Assembly: GCF_001905885.1 (NCBI RefSeq)
Contig: NZ_LIYH01000005.1
Coordinates: 434,001 to 498,000, forward strand
Origin: Streptomyces sp. CB03234
GTDB lineage: Bacteria > Actinomycetota > Actinomycetes > Streptomycetales > Streptomycetaceae
Direction: 5' to 3'
Length of the DNA stretch: 64,000 bases
Shown here: in pieces, positions 29,674-38,562 of the stretch
Position numbering within the stretch: the first letter of the stretch is position 1
How the letters are laid out: each line of letters begins with the position of its first letter
Made by a program: the position numbers and the translations under genes
The notes under the pieces: generated by a model
Told to the model about the DNA's origin: nothing
The model's database searches: none
Seen by the model: the letters and a program-made list of their open reading frames with translations, nothing else

Positions 29674-30765
29674 ATGCGGGCGCTCGTGGCCGGGGTGGAG
29701 TCCTACGAGGCGGGGTCGGCCTGGGACCTGGACGGACCGGTGCGCGACGCGCTCGGCTACGTACGCTGGCTGCGCGAACTCGGCGTGGCGGAACGGGACA
29801 TGACGCTCCTGCTGTCACCGCTCGCCCGCAACCGGGCGCTCGCCGACACCGCCGGCCTGCCCCACCGGCCGGCCGACCGGGACACCGTCCACCGGGTGCT
29901 GGCCCGGGAACTGGCCGACGAACGCAGCGACTGGCTCCTCGTCGCCTGGTCCGGCCACGGGCTCATCGACGCCGACCGCAACCGCCGGCTGCTGTTCGCC
30001 GACGCCGTCCAGCGCGACCTGCGGTGCCTCGACGTCGAAGCCGCCCTCGCCCTCTACCGCTCCGACGGCGCCCCCGGCCACCCGCGCCAGCTGTGGCTCC
30101 TCGACGCCTGCCAGACGTACGCCGACACGACGGCGACCGCCGGCGCGCTGCGCCCCGATCCCCTGCCCCGCGCCACCCCACGCCAACAGGCCGACCAGTA
30201 CGTCCTGTTCGCCTGCGGCCCCGGCGAAACCACCCGCAACGGCATGCGCTCCGGTGTGTTCAGCACCGAGGCCCTCCGCCTGCTGCGCGACCACCCCGAC
30301 TGGCGCACCTCGCCCCGGCCGCTCGCCGAAGCGCTGCGCGGCACGTTCGGCAACACCACCTCCCTCTGGTTCGAGGGCGACGGCGAAGCGCACCGCACCG
30401 TGGGCCACCGCCCCACGGTCCCGGCCCCCCGGCGGGCGACACCGGGCCGCAGACTGGAACTGGCCGACAAACGCCGCCTGCACGACGCGCTCGCCGCCGT
30501 CGACGTGATGCGCCGCCCCGAGTCGCGCGGCCAGATCATCGGCCTCCTGCCCGACGCCATGGCGGGCAGCGTCCCGAGACAGGCGCAGACACGCCTGGAG
30601 ATCCTGGGGCTCATCGACACGTGCGTGACCTTCAGCGACGGACTGACCCCCCTGTGGGAGGCGGTGTCCCTGGTGGACCCGGGGACACCGGCGGCGGAGG
30701 CCCTCCTGGAGGTTCTGCGGGACTACCCGGAATGGTTCACCGACCCCGGTGCGAACGGCGGTTGA
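29674..30765 (+). CDS. Caspase-like (C14) protease with C-terminal effector-associated domain
   Basis: The 363-aa protein has an N-terminal caspase/metacaspase p20-like domain (residues ~1-215). The catalytic His is H95 in AWSGHGLID and the catalytic Cys is C146 in WLLDACQTYAD. Residues ~265-355 form a small helical domain, with LHDALAAVDVMRRPESRGQIIGLLP and SVPRQAQTRLEILGLIDTC. This resembles the effector-associated (EAD2-type) adaptor domains that couple effectors to NTPase conflict systems. ATG 29674 has an AGGGGAGG ribosome site. It begins the plus arm of the conflict island. By analogy it would be activated by its adaptor and cleave host or self proteins to abort infection. Confidence 0.87.
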   Translation: MRALVAGVESYEAGSAWDLDGPVRDALGYVRWLRELGVAERDMTLLLSPLARNRALADTAGLPHRPADRDTVHRVLARELADERSDWLLVAWSGHGLIDADRNRRLLFADAVQRDLRCLDVEAALALYRSDGAPGHPRQLWLLDACQTYADTTATAGALRPDPLPRATPRQQADQYVLFACGPGETTRNGMRSGVFSTEALRLLRDHPDWRTSPRPLAEALRGTFGNTTSLWFEGDGEAHRTVGHRPTVPAPRRATPGRRLELADKRRLHDALAAVDVMRRPESRGQIIGLLPDAMAGSVPRQAQTRLEILGLIDTCVTFSDGLTPLWEAVSLVDPGTPAAEALLEVLRDYPEWFTDPGANGG

Positions 30766-30903
30766 GCCTCCGCGATTCGGCCACGGCGCCCCGGGCGGGG
30801 TGCAGGCTGTCCGGTAGCGCATGTTTCCAGCGGTGGGTGCTTAGGACATCATGTAAGGGCGGCGGATCGAACACCGCTCGGACACCGGGGGAGGTCTACG
30901 GCA

Positions 30904-31086
30904 GTGGAAAAGCCGGAAACCGCCATCATGTCGGACCTGCCCGATCTCACGGGCACCTCCCTGGAGGACTTGCGTTCCGGTCCCGACGAGAGCAGAGCGG
31001 CGGCCAAGGCCCGGCTGCTGGCGGACGCGGGACGCGCGGCCGGGAACGAATCACCGGGCAGCGAGAACGGCAGCTGGACGGTCTGA
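30904..31086 (+). CDS. Putative RiPP precursor peptide, FxsA-like leader
   Basis: The 60-aa product starts at GTG 30904 with a strong GGGGGAGG ribosome site. It carries LPDLTGTSLEDLRSG near residues 13-27, the leader-type motif known from FxSxx-COOH cyclophane precursors (LPDL-G-SLxxL). A helical Ala/Arg/Leu-rich segment and a C-terminal tail GSENGSWTV follow. The canonical Phe-x-Ser-x-x C-terminus is missing; instead the last three residues are W-T-V. It lies directly before the HExxH enzyme, with only 33 bp between them. I infer that it is the substrate of that enzyme; a plain regulatory peptide is the alternative. Confidence 0.7.
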   Translation: MEKPETAIMSDLPDLTGTSLEDLRSGPDESRAAAKARLLADAGRAAGNESPGSENGSWTV

Positions 31087-31119
31087 TGCGCCGGCACGGC
31101 GGCGACGCAGAGGGACGGT

Positions 31120-32988
31120 ATGCGCCCTGACCCGACGCACGAAGCGGAGTCGCGGCATTCCCTCACCTCACGCCAATTCCACGAACTCGCCCGTGGTGAG
31201 GGCGGCACCGGCGCTCTGACCACGCTGGCCCGGGCCGAGTTCAGCCATCGCCTGTTGCTGTTCGATCTGCTGATGGACACCCTCACCCCGCTGACCGGGG
31301 TGACCGGGCCCCTGCCCGCCCCCCAGCGGGCCTGGGACCTCCTGGCCGCCGCGCAGCGGCACGCCCCGGCTCCTGTGGAGGAACTCCTCCTGCTGCCCGA
31401 GACGGGGCTCTGGCTCAACCGGCTGCTGGCCCGGCTGCGCGCCCCCGGGCGGGACGGCACACCGCTGTGGGCGGACAGCGGCCACCTCCACACGCTGGCC
31501 GCTGTCGCCGCCGCCCGTGCCGGACTCGACTTCTCGCTGCCCGTCCCCGCTCACCGGGGCGCGGTCCGGCTGCCCACGCTGGGCCTGGCCCGGCTCGCCA
31601 CGCCGCATCGCCACCACGCCCCCTGGGACACGGCCGAGATACGGGCCTGCGCCGGGCGGCTGACGATCAGCGGCCGGTACGGCCGGCTGTCCCCGCCGAG
31701 CCGGCCCGAGCGGCACGCACCCGGATGGCTGCCGGTGCGCCGTACGGCCCTCACCCCCGGCGGCCCGCGCCGGATCGTCCTGGACGACCTGGGCACCCAC
31801 CGGATAGCCCCGTTGCCCCACGGGGCGGCCGAGCGGCTGACGCGGGCCGCGTACGGCACCTGGAGCGGCCTGCTGCGCGAGGCGTACGCCCTGCTGGCCG
31901 ACGTCGACCCGCCGACCGCCCGCGCCGCCGCCGTACTGCTGCGCTCCCTCCAGCCCATGCCCGCCCACGAACCCTTCCGGGTCCGCAGTGTCACCAGCGG
32001 GCACGGCGTCGGCGGCATGGCGTCCTCGCTGCCCGAGTCGGTGGCCCTGTGCGCGGCGACGCTGGTCCACGAACTCCAGCACAGCAAGCTCAGCGCGCTG
32101 ATGCACCTGCGTCCGCTGTACGAGGCGCGGGAGACGGGGCGGCTGTACTACGCGCCCTGGCGCGACGATCCCCGCCCGCTCGGCGGAATGCTCCAGGGGG
32201 CGTACGCGTTCGCGGCGGTGGCCCGGTTCTGGCAGGCGTACGCCATCCGGCACCCCGGGGACGCGGGCAGTGGCCTCGCCCGGTTCGACAGCACCCTGTG
32301 GCTGGGACAGCTGCGACGGGTCGTGCCGGAACTGGCCGCCGATCCGGCGCTGACCACCACCGGCCGCAGCGCGTTACAGGACCTGCTCGGTGCCGTGCGC
32401 CGGCTGGGCGACGCGTGCGGCGACGGCCCCGAGGAGCGGCTCGCCCGCCGGATGGCAGCCGACCACCGGGCCTCGTGGCGACTGGCACACGTACGCCCGT
32501 GTCCCGAGGACGTGGTGGCCCTGGCGGCCGCCTGGAGCGCGGGGAGGCGCCCAGGGCTTCCGGTGCGCCAGGCGGCGCCACGGGACCGGGGGACCCGGTA
32601 CCTGGACGCCCGCGCCATGCTCGTACGCATCGGCCTGATGGACCCGGCGGCCCTCGACACGATGCGTGACCGCCCCGGCGAGACCGTGCCGGGCGTCACC
32701 GGGGCGAGCCGGGGCGACCTGCTGTGGGCCTGCGGGGACGCGGCCGGCGCGCGACGCCTTCACCTCCGGGACCTGAGCCGGCGGCCCGGGGCGTGGACGG
32801 GTCTGCGTCTGGTGCTGATGGACACCGGGGAGGCGCCGGAGGCGGTCAGGGCCCTGACGGAGGTGCCGGAGCTGGTCGCGGCCGTCCACCGGGCGGTCAG
32901 CGGCCGCTCGGGCCGCCCGCCGGACCCGGTGGCCCTGGCCCGGTGGCTGGGCCAGGGCGCCCCTGCGGACGTCCGGATCGGCACCTGA
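31120..32988 (+). CDS. Stand-alone HExxH peptide-modifying enzyme (FxSxx-type associated)
   Basis: The 622-aa protein matches the HExxH-motif family linked to RiPP clusters, now thought to be alpha-ketoglutarate-dependent peptide beta-hydroxylases. The motif is HELQH at about residues 317-321 in ATLVHELQHSKLSAL, with conserved segments before it (RVRSVTSGHGVGGMASSLPES) and after it (RLYYAPWRDDPRPLGGMLQGAYAFAAVARFW). In many FxSxx clusters this domain is fused to or paired with a radical SAM enzyme; none is visible here. A GAGGGAC ribosome site precedes ATG 31120. It follows the putative precursor gene and is probably co-transcribed with it and the caspase gene. Confidence 0.85.
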   Translation: MRPDPTHEAESRHSLTSRQFHELARGEGGTGALTTLARAEFSHRLLLFDLLMDTLTPLTGVTGPLPAPQRAWDLLAAAQRHAPAPVEELLLLPETGLWLNRLLARLRAPGRDGTPLWADSGHLHTLAAVAAARAGLDFSLPVPAHRGAVRLPTLGLARLATPHRHHAPWDTAEIRACAGRLTISGRYGRLSPPSRPERHAPGWLPVRRTALTPGGPRRIVLDDLGTHRIAPLPHGAAERLTRAAYGTWSGLLREAYALLADVDPPTARAAAVLLRSLQPMPAHEPFRVRSVTSGHGVGGMASSLPESVALCAATLVHELQHSKLSALMHLRPLYEARETGRLYYAPWRDDPRPLGGMLQGAYAFAAVARFWQAYAIRHPGDAGSGLARFDSTLWLGQLRRVVPELAADPALTTTGRSALQDLLGAVRRLGDACGDGPEERLARRMAADHRASWRLAHVRPCPEDVVALAAAWSAGRRPGLPVRQAAPRDRGTRYLDARAMLVRIGLMDPAALDTMRDRPGETVPGVTGASRGDLLWACGDAAGARRLHLRDLSRRPGAWTGLRLVLMDTGEAPEAVRALTEVPELVAAVHRAVSGRSGRPPDPVALARWLGQGAPADVRIGT

Positions 32989-33058
32989 TCCTGATCGGCA
33001 CCTGATCCGGATCAGCACCGGATCCTGACCGGCGCCGGAGTCAGATCGGCATCGGATC
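32974..33058. repeat. 16-18-bp tandem repeat at a convergent junction, about 5 units
   Basis: Units CGGATCGGCACCTGATC, CTGATCGGCACCTGATC, CGGATCAGCACCGGATC and two more degenerate copies run from the 3' end of the HExxH gene into the 3' end of the opposing TPR gene, covering both stop codons. It may act as a bidirectional terminator or a source of 3'-end variation. Confidence 0.85.
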
Positions 33059-36000
33059 GATGTCGCAGTTGGCCCGGCGCCAGGCGAGCATGTCCGCGCA
33101 CGCCGGGTGATTCTCGCCGAGCTTGGCCCGGACGCCGTCGATGGCGGCCCTGTGCAGCTCCTCCGCCTCGCCTGTGCGGCCCAGCGCCCGCAGGTCGGCG
33201 GCCATGTTGCCGCGCAGCACGAGCACCGTGGGGTGCTCATCGCCGAGGGCCTCGACCAGCAGGGGCAGCGTCCGCTGGTCGAGTGCCAGGGCACCGGCGG
33301 CGTCACCCTGCGCGAACAGGTCGTTGGCGAGGTTGATCGCGCAGATCAGGGTGTGCGGGTGGCTGTCGCCCAGCTTGTCGCGGAAGCGGGCGAGCGCCGA
33401 CTCGTTCAGCTTGCGGGCCTGGTCCACCCGGTCCAGCAGCCGCAGCGTGATCGCGGCGTTGGCGTCCGCCGCGGCGGTGTGCGGGTGTTCCTGGCCGAAG
33501 ATCTCCGCGTACAGGGCCCTCGTCCGCTCGCTCAGCCTCAGGGCCTCCTCCAGCGAGCGGTTCTGGCGCAGGTCGATGGAGAGGTTGAGCGAGGCCTGGA
33601 GGGTGTCGGGGCTGCGCTCGCCGTACCGCTCGGCCAGCGCACTGCGCGCGTTGCGGGTGTTGGCCTCGGCGGCCGCGTGGTGGCCCGCCTTGCGCTGGGC
33701 GACACCCAGGCGGGCGATCGCCTTCAGCGTGTTGGGGTGCATGTCGCCGAACGTGTCGCGGTGGATGTCGATCGCTTCCTCGTACGCCTTCTCCGTCGCC
33801 GCGTACTCCCCGAGTTCCTGCTTGTCCAGGTGGAGGGACGCCTCGGAGCTGAGGGTGGTGGGCGCGTCGGCCCCGAAGAGCTGCACCTTGGTGTGCCAGC
33901 TCGCCCGGTCCAGCTCCAGTGCCCGCGCGTACAGGCCGTTGACGCGCAGCGTGACGCCCAGGTTGTGGGCGTGCAGCAGCGTCTCGGGGTCCTCGTCGCC
34001 GTACGCCCGTACGGCCCGCTCGTAGACCTCCTCGTCGAACTCCAGGGCGCCCCGGAAGTCGCCGCGTGCCCTGCGGTCGCCGGAGACCTGGCCCTTGACG
34101 CGCAGGTATTCCTCCTCCAGGTCGGGTCCGGCGCCCTCCAGCGTGGCGAGCATCCGTTCACCCAGCTCGGCGGCCTCCTTGTAGCGGCCGTCCCGCCACA
34201 GGACGAACCGCAGGTGCCTGCCGAGGGCCAGGGTCTGCTGGTCGTCCTCGCCGAAGAGCCGGCACCAGTCGCGGTAGGTCTCCTGGGCGAACTCCAGGGC
34301 CGCCGCGTGGTCGCCCCAGTAGAAGAGGTACCGGGCGACGTTGTAGACCAGCTGGCGTACGTTGCGGTGCGCCGACAGCGCCGCCTTCGACGCGATGACG
34401 TGCGGATACAGCTCCCCGAACCGCTGCCAGTTCTGCGGTGCCAGCGGGTCGCTGGGGGCGTTCGCCGCGAGCAGCAGGTGCGCGCCGTGGCGGAACATCC
34501 GGCGCTGTTCCTCGGTCATGCGCGCTTCGAGCACCGCCTGGACCAGCCGGTGCATCTGGATCGAGTTGGTGCGGTGGTCGATCTTCGCCAGGGAGTACCG
34601 GCTGATCTCCCGGATCGCGCGGCTGAGCCGGATGGGGTCGGTGAAGATGCGGTCCAGCTCGGGGGCGATGGGTTCGGACACCGAGTTGGAGAAGAACTGC
34701 CGGTTGACCGGTTCGGGCGCGAAGTACGTGCACAGCTTGAGGAGTTGGATGGCGCCGGCGTTCTTGCCCTCCACGTGGTCCAGGGACACGTTCCACGCGG
34801 TGGCGACGGTCTTCTCGTACTGGGTGGGCGGTGACACCGCCATCAGCTCGGCGCTCTTTTCCTCGAACACCCTCCGATATTCGGCCGGGGGCATTCCTGT
34901 TTCGGCGCGCCACGCCGATGCCTGTTCCACGGCGAGCGGCAGGTCGCCGAGGATTTCCGCGAGCATGTCCGCGTCTTCGTCGGACAGGTCGGGATTGCGC
35001 CGCCGAAGCAGCTGGATGCTCTCTTCCCGTTCGAACACATCGACTTCCAGCGGATGGGCCAAGGTGTTCCACTGAGGGTTGCGCGATGTCACGATGACGG
35101 AGCCTACCGGCCCGCCCTCGGGAGTGCTCGGGAAGTATTCCTGTACGGCTGCCGGGCTTTCGGCGTTGTCGAACACCAGTAGCCAGCTGTTGTACGGGTT
35201 ACCGGTGCGCAGTGCTTCCAGTACGGCGGGTACGGCGGTAATGGCCTCGGTGCTGGCCGGGAGGTGGAGACGGCGGGCGAGTTCGACGAACGCCTGCTGA
35301 ATTTGCGTGGTCCGTTCGGCGGGGATCCACCAGACGACCTGGTATTCGGACGCGTGCCGGTAGACGTATTCCAGGGCCAGTTGCGATTTGCCGACGCCGC
35401 CCATTCCGTGCAGGGCGTGCGGGAGGACGGCGGTGGGGCCGTGGCGCAGCCCGTTCTCCAGGGCGACCAGCAGCTCTTCCCGGCCCGTGAACACGACGTT
35501 CCTGGGCGGCATGTTCCCCCAGACGGCGGGCATGGCCGGTCGCGCACCCCCTCCGGCCGGAGGCTGCTGGGCCGGTGTCTGTGCCGGGGCGGGGACCGTG
35601 CTCACGTGGGGGCCTCCAAACGGGGGAACGGGGTAGTCGCTGTCGTCGGGGAGTCTCTCATCGGCGGCGACCGGTGAAACGCCGGTCTGGCCGTTCGGAG
35701 GTGTGGTTCCGATCTGTTCTCCGAGCTTTCGGGCGCGGCGCAGATGGGAACCGGAAATAGCTTGGAGCGCGGCGTGCTCGGCCTGCCGGAAACGGAGGTT
35801 CTCGGCTGTCGCCTCGACGGCCGCCAGGCTTTCCTCGCGGAACGCGGGGGCGGGTGAATGGGCGGCGCTTTCCAGGTAGTCGAGAAGTTCGCGGGCCGCC
35901 TCGTTGTGCGGGGCGAGGAATTCGGCGGCTTTTCTCAGGGCGCTTTCGGTGGCGGTCCTGCTGCCGGCGGCGAGCAGTTCCTCCCGTACGCCGTCGACGA

Positions 36001-37516
36001 AGAGATACGAATGCCCGTCGCAGCCGGGGAGGGGTTCCACCAGGGGGCTGATGACGAGTTCCGCCAGATGGGCGTCCGTGGCGTGCGGCATGGTCTGGCG
36101 CCGCACCTCGCGCATGGTGTCCAGGTCGAGTTGGACGGCGGCCAGCCGGGTGGCCAGGTCGAACGCGGCCAGGGAGGCGCGGTTGCGGAAGCGGGCCACC
36201 AGTTCGGCCGCCGTCGGCCGCCGCGACGGGGGTGGCGGGGCGGGCCGCGGCGGGCGGGTGCCGGTGAGGATCGCCGGGAGGTCCGCCCAGCGCGGGCCGG
36301 TCCCGGAGACGAACCGGGCCCAGGGGCCGAGCCAGTCGGGGCTCAGCTCCAGGACCGGTACGGCCACCACGCGGCCGGGTGCGTCGGGCAGCAGCGACGC
36401 GGCGAGCGGCTCGGCGGGCGTCCACCGCACCTGCCCGCCCGCCGACCCGGGCCCGTGGGCGTGCAGCCGTACCCGGACCGGGAACAGGCCGGTGCCGGCC
36501 CACAGCCGCTGCGGCAGCGTCTGCACCACGGTGACCGGCTGGTACCTGCCCCACAGGGCGGCCAGCCGCTGGGCGGCGCCGGACCGCCAGGCGGGTGCGG
36601 CCCCGTCCGTCAGCAGGAAGACGATGCGCCGCCCGGTCGGGTCGACGAGGCCGCGCGGTGGCTGCGGCCGGCCGGCCGTGCCCGGGGCGTGCAGCACCGC
36701 CCGCTCGGGGTGGGCGGTGTCGAGGGCGAGGACGTCGACGCCGCGCAGCCCGGCGTACCCGTCCAGGGCGGCGCGGAACCGGTCGACGGCGGGCCGCCAC
36801 AGGGCCATGTGCGGGGCGCTGTCCACGACGAGGACGGCGCTCCACTGCCGTTCCGGCTCGGGGGCGAACGCGGGCGGCAGGTGCGGGGCGGTCGCGATCC
36901 GCTCGGCGGTGGCCGCCTCGTCCAGGGCGTGGGTGTGCGCCGAGTCGCGGTGCGTACGCAGCGGGCGCAGTGCCCGGCCCAGCTCGCGTGGCCCGGGCGG
37001 GCGGGGCGGCCGGGTCAGGGCGGCGGGCGCGTGGGCGGGTGCGGGGACGGCGGAGGGGGAGGGGGAGGGAGCCGGGTGCGGGGGCTCGTCGTCCAGGGGT
37101 ACGGGGGCGTCGAGGGTGTCGGGGGTGCCGGGGGCCTCGGGCGGGGCCTGCGGCGGCGGGGTGTCGTCGGTGGGGGCGTCGGGGGTGGCGTCCTGCTGTG
37201 ACGGCCGGCCGGGAGCCGGGGGCCGCGGCTGCCCGGGCGCGTCGGTCTTGACCTCCTCCGCTCCCTCGGCCGCCTCCCCGCCCGCCAGCCACGGGTGGTT
37301 GGCCGCCAGCCACACGGCGTCGGCGACCTCCCACGCGTACAGCCCGGTGACGGGCAGGCGGGTGTCGGGCAGCCCGGTACCGGGCAGGCCGGGGTTGGGC
37401 AGGCCGGGGTTGGGCAGGCCGGGGTTGGGCAGGCGGGGGTCGCCCGGCAGGTCTGCCGGGCCGTCCCGCCGGTGCCGCCCTTCAGCGCCGCGGGCCGCCG
37501 ATGATTCGCCGGTCAC
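33041..37516 (-). CDS. SAV_2336/vWA-like, NB-ARC and TPR fusion protein of FxSxx-type systems
   Basis: The 1491-aa protein has a Pro-rich N-terminus with a PNPGL repeat (~27-55). A vWA-like SAV_2336 domain follows (~190-480; VLVVDSAPHM is a degenerate metal site, and there is a FLLTDGAAP strand). After a helical linker comes an NB-ARC type STAND NTPase: Walker A GMGGVGKSQLALEY near residue 705, Walker B LLVFDNAE, and sensor VIVTSRN. The last ~450 residues are tetratricopeptide repeats of the TPR_10/12 type (GDEDPETLLHAHNLG, GDSHPHTLICAINLA). This matches the FxSxx-COOH system TPR protein. GTG 37516 overlaps the MoxR stop. It likely senses a trigger through the TPRs and switches by NTP hydrolysis. 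Confidence 0.9.
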   Translation of the reverse strand: MTGESSAARGAEGRHRRDGPADLPGDPRLPNPGLPNPGLPNPGLPGTGLPDTRLPVTGLYAWEVADAVWLAANHPWLAGGEAAEGAEEVKTDAPGQPRPPAPGRPSQQDATPDAPTDDTPPPQAPPEAPGTPDTLDAPVPLDDEPPHPAPSPSPSAVPAPAHAPAALTRPPRPPGPRELGRALRPLRTHRDSAHTHALDEAATAERIATAPHLPPAFAPEPERQWSAVLVVDSAPHMALWRPAVDRFRAALDGYAGLRGVDVLALDTAHPERAVLHAPGTAGRPQPPRGLVDPTGRRIVFLLTDGAAPAWRSGAAQRLAALWGRYQPVTVVQTLPQRLWAGTGLFPVRVRLHAHGPGSAGGQVRWTPAEPLAASLLPDAPGRVVAVPVLELSPDWLGPWARFVSGTGPRWADLPAILTGTRPPRPAPPPPSRRPTAAELVARFRNRASLAAFDLATRLAAVQLDLDTMREVRRQTMPHATDAHLAELVISPLVEPLPGCDGHSYLFVDGVREELLAAGSRTATESALRKAAEFLAPHNEAARELLDYLESAAHSPAPAFREESLAAVEATAENLRFRQAEHAALQAISGSHLRRARKLGEQIGTTPPNGQTGVSPVAADERLPDDSDYPVPPFGGPHVSTVPAPAQTPAQQPPAGGGARPAMPAVWGNMPPRNVVFTGREELLVALENGLRHGPTAVLPHALHGMGGVGKSQLALEYVYRHASEYQVVWWIPAERTTQIQQAFVELARRLHLPASTEAITAVPAVLEALRTGNPYNSWLLVFDNAESPAAVQEYFPSTPEGGPVGSVIVTSRNPQWNTLAHPLEVDVFEREESIQLLRRRNPDLSDEDADMLAEILGDLPLAVEQASAWRAETGMPPAEYRRVFEEKSAELMAVSPPTQYEKTVATAWNVSLDHVEGKNAGAIQLLKLCTYFAPEPVNRQFFSNSVSEPIAPELDRIFTDPIRLSRAIREISRYSLAKIDHRTNSIQMHRLVQAVLEARMTEEQRRMFRHGAHLLLAANAPSDPLAPQNWQRFGELYPHVIASKAALSAHRNVRQLVYNVARYLFYWGDHAAALEFAQETYRDWCRLFGEDDQQTLALGRHLRFVLWRDGRYKEAAELGERMLATLEGAGPDLEEEYLRVKGQVSGDRRARGDFRGALEFDEEVYERAVRAYGDEDPETLLHAHNLGVTLRVNGLYARALELDRASWHTKVQLFGADAPTTLSSEASLHLDKQELGEYAATEKAYEEAIDIHRDTFGDMHPNTLKAIARLGVAQRKAGHHAAAEANTRNARSALAERYGERSPDTLQASLNLSIDLRQNRSLEEALRLSERTRALYAEIFGQEHPHTAAADANAAITLRLLDRVDQARKLNESALARFRDKLGDSHPHTLICAINLANDLFAQGDAAGALALDQRTLPLLVEALGDEHPTVLVLRGNMAADLRALGRTGEAEELHRAAIDGVRAKLGENHPACADMLAWRRANCDIDPMPI

Positions 37517-38562
37517 GCCGTATCCGCCCCTTCACCACCCAGAGGGTGCCAAATGGCGGCGAGGACCGATTGCCACTCCCCCGCATCGCTTCCGTCCTGC
37601 CGGTAGAGGCCCGAGGTCGCCAAATGGGCGGCATTCAGCAACTGGTCGGCGGCCAGTCCGCCCACCCGGCCGCTGCGCCGGAGGAAATCCTGGATCAGTG
37701 CTTCCTGCGCCGGTCCGAGGCGGTCGCCGAAATGGCCCGAGACGAGTTCGCCCAATGTCTCGGCGTCCGGGTCGGGAATGTCGAGCCGCAGACAGCGGCG
37801 CATAAAGGCCTCGGGGAACTCCCGTTCGCCGTTGGACGTCATGACGACGACCGGGAACGTATGCGCCCGGACCACCCCGTTCTCGACGACGGCGGTGCCT
37901 CCGGGATCAGCCGTATGGACGGTCGCCGTCGGTTCCGCCTGCTTCACCCGGACGAGTGGCGGCACCTCGAACCAGGCGTCCTCGAAGAGGGTGAGCAGGT
38001 CGTTCGGGAGGTCCGCGTCGCACTTGTCGATCTCGTCGATCAGGACGACCCTCGGCAGCCGGTACGGCAGCAGCCCGGTGCCCAGCGGTCCCAGCTGTAC
38101 GTAGTTCCCGATGCCCGGCCGGGTCGCGGGGGCGTCGTCGTCGCCGCCCTCCCGGGTCGCCTGGGCGCGGCCGATGGCGTCGTACTCGTACAGCCCCGAG
38201 GCGAGCGTGGTGCGGCTGGTCACCGGCCAGTGCAGCACCCGGCCCAGCCGCAGCTCACGCGCGATCCGGTACGCCAGGCCCGACTTGCCCACCCCGGGGC
38301 GGCCCGTCACCAGCAGCGGGCGGCGCAGCAGCAGCGCGGCGTTGACCAGCCGCACCTCCTCCGGGCGCGGCGTGCGGGGCCGGCCGGGCGGGCCGAGGCG
38401 CCGGTCGGCCTCGTCGTCCTCCGGCGGCGGGGGCATGGTCGCCGGGGCGCGGAAGTCGCGCCACGGCGGGCCCTCGGGCCAGCTCCTGTCTTCGTACGGT
38501 GTGTCCGGTAACAGCTCTCCGGTGCCCCGGTAGAGCGGCCCGCCATGGTGCGCCGCGTTCAC
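37513..38562 (-). CDS. MoxR-type AAA+ ATPase
   Basis: The 349-aa ATPase has Walker A GRPGVGKS (K93), Walker B VVLIDEIDKCD (~173-182), sensor-1 VVVMTSNGE and an arginine finger region FMRRCLRLDIPDP. This is the AAA_5/MoxR pattern. In vWA-MoxR-VMAP ternary conflict systems this ATPase remodels its partners. Its GTG overlaps the VMAP stop, and its stop overlaps the start of the vWA-like/NB-ARC gene, so the three are translationally coupled and probably made in fixed ratios. Confidence 0.93.
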   Translation of the reverse strand: MNAAHHGGPLYRGTGELLPDTPYEDRSWPEGPPWRDFRAPATMPPPPEDDEADRRLGPPGRPRTPRPEEVRLVNAALLLRRPLLVTGRPGVGKSGLAYRIARELRLGRVLHWPVTSRTTLASGLYEYDAIGRAQATREGGDDDAPATRPGIGNYVQLGPLGTGLLPYRLPRVVLIDEIDKCDADLPNDLLTLFEDAWFEVPPLVRVKQAEPTATVHTADPGGTAVVENGVVRAHTFPVVVMTSNGEREFPEAFMRRCLRLDIPDPDAETLGELVSGHFGDRLGPAQEALIQDFLRRSGRVGGLAADQLLNAAHLATSGLYRQDGSDAGEWQSVLAAIWHPLGGEGADTA

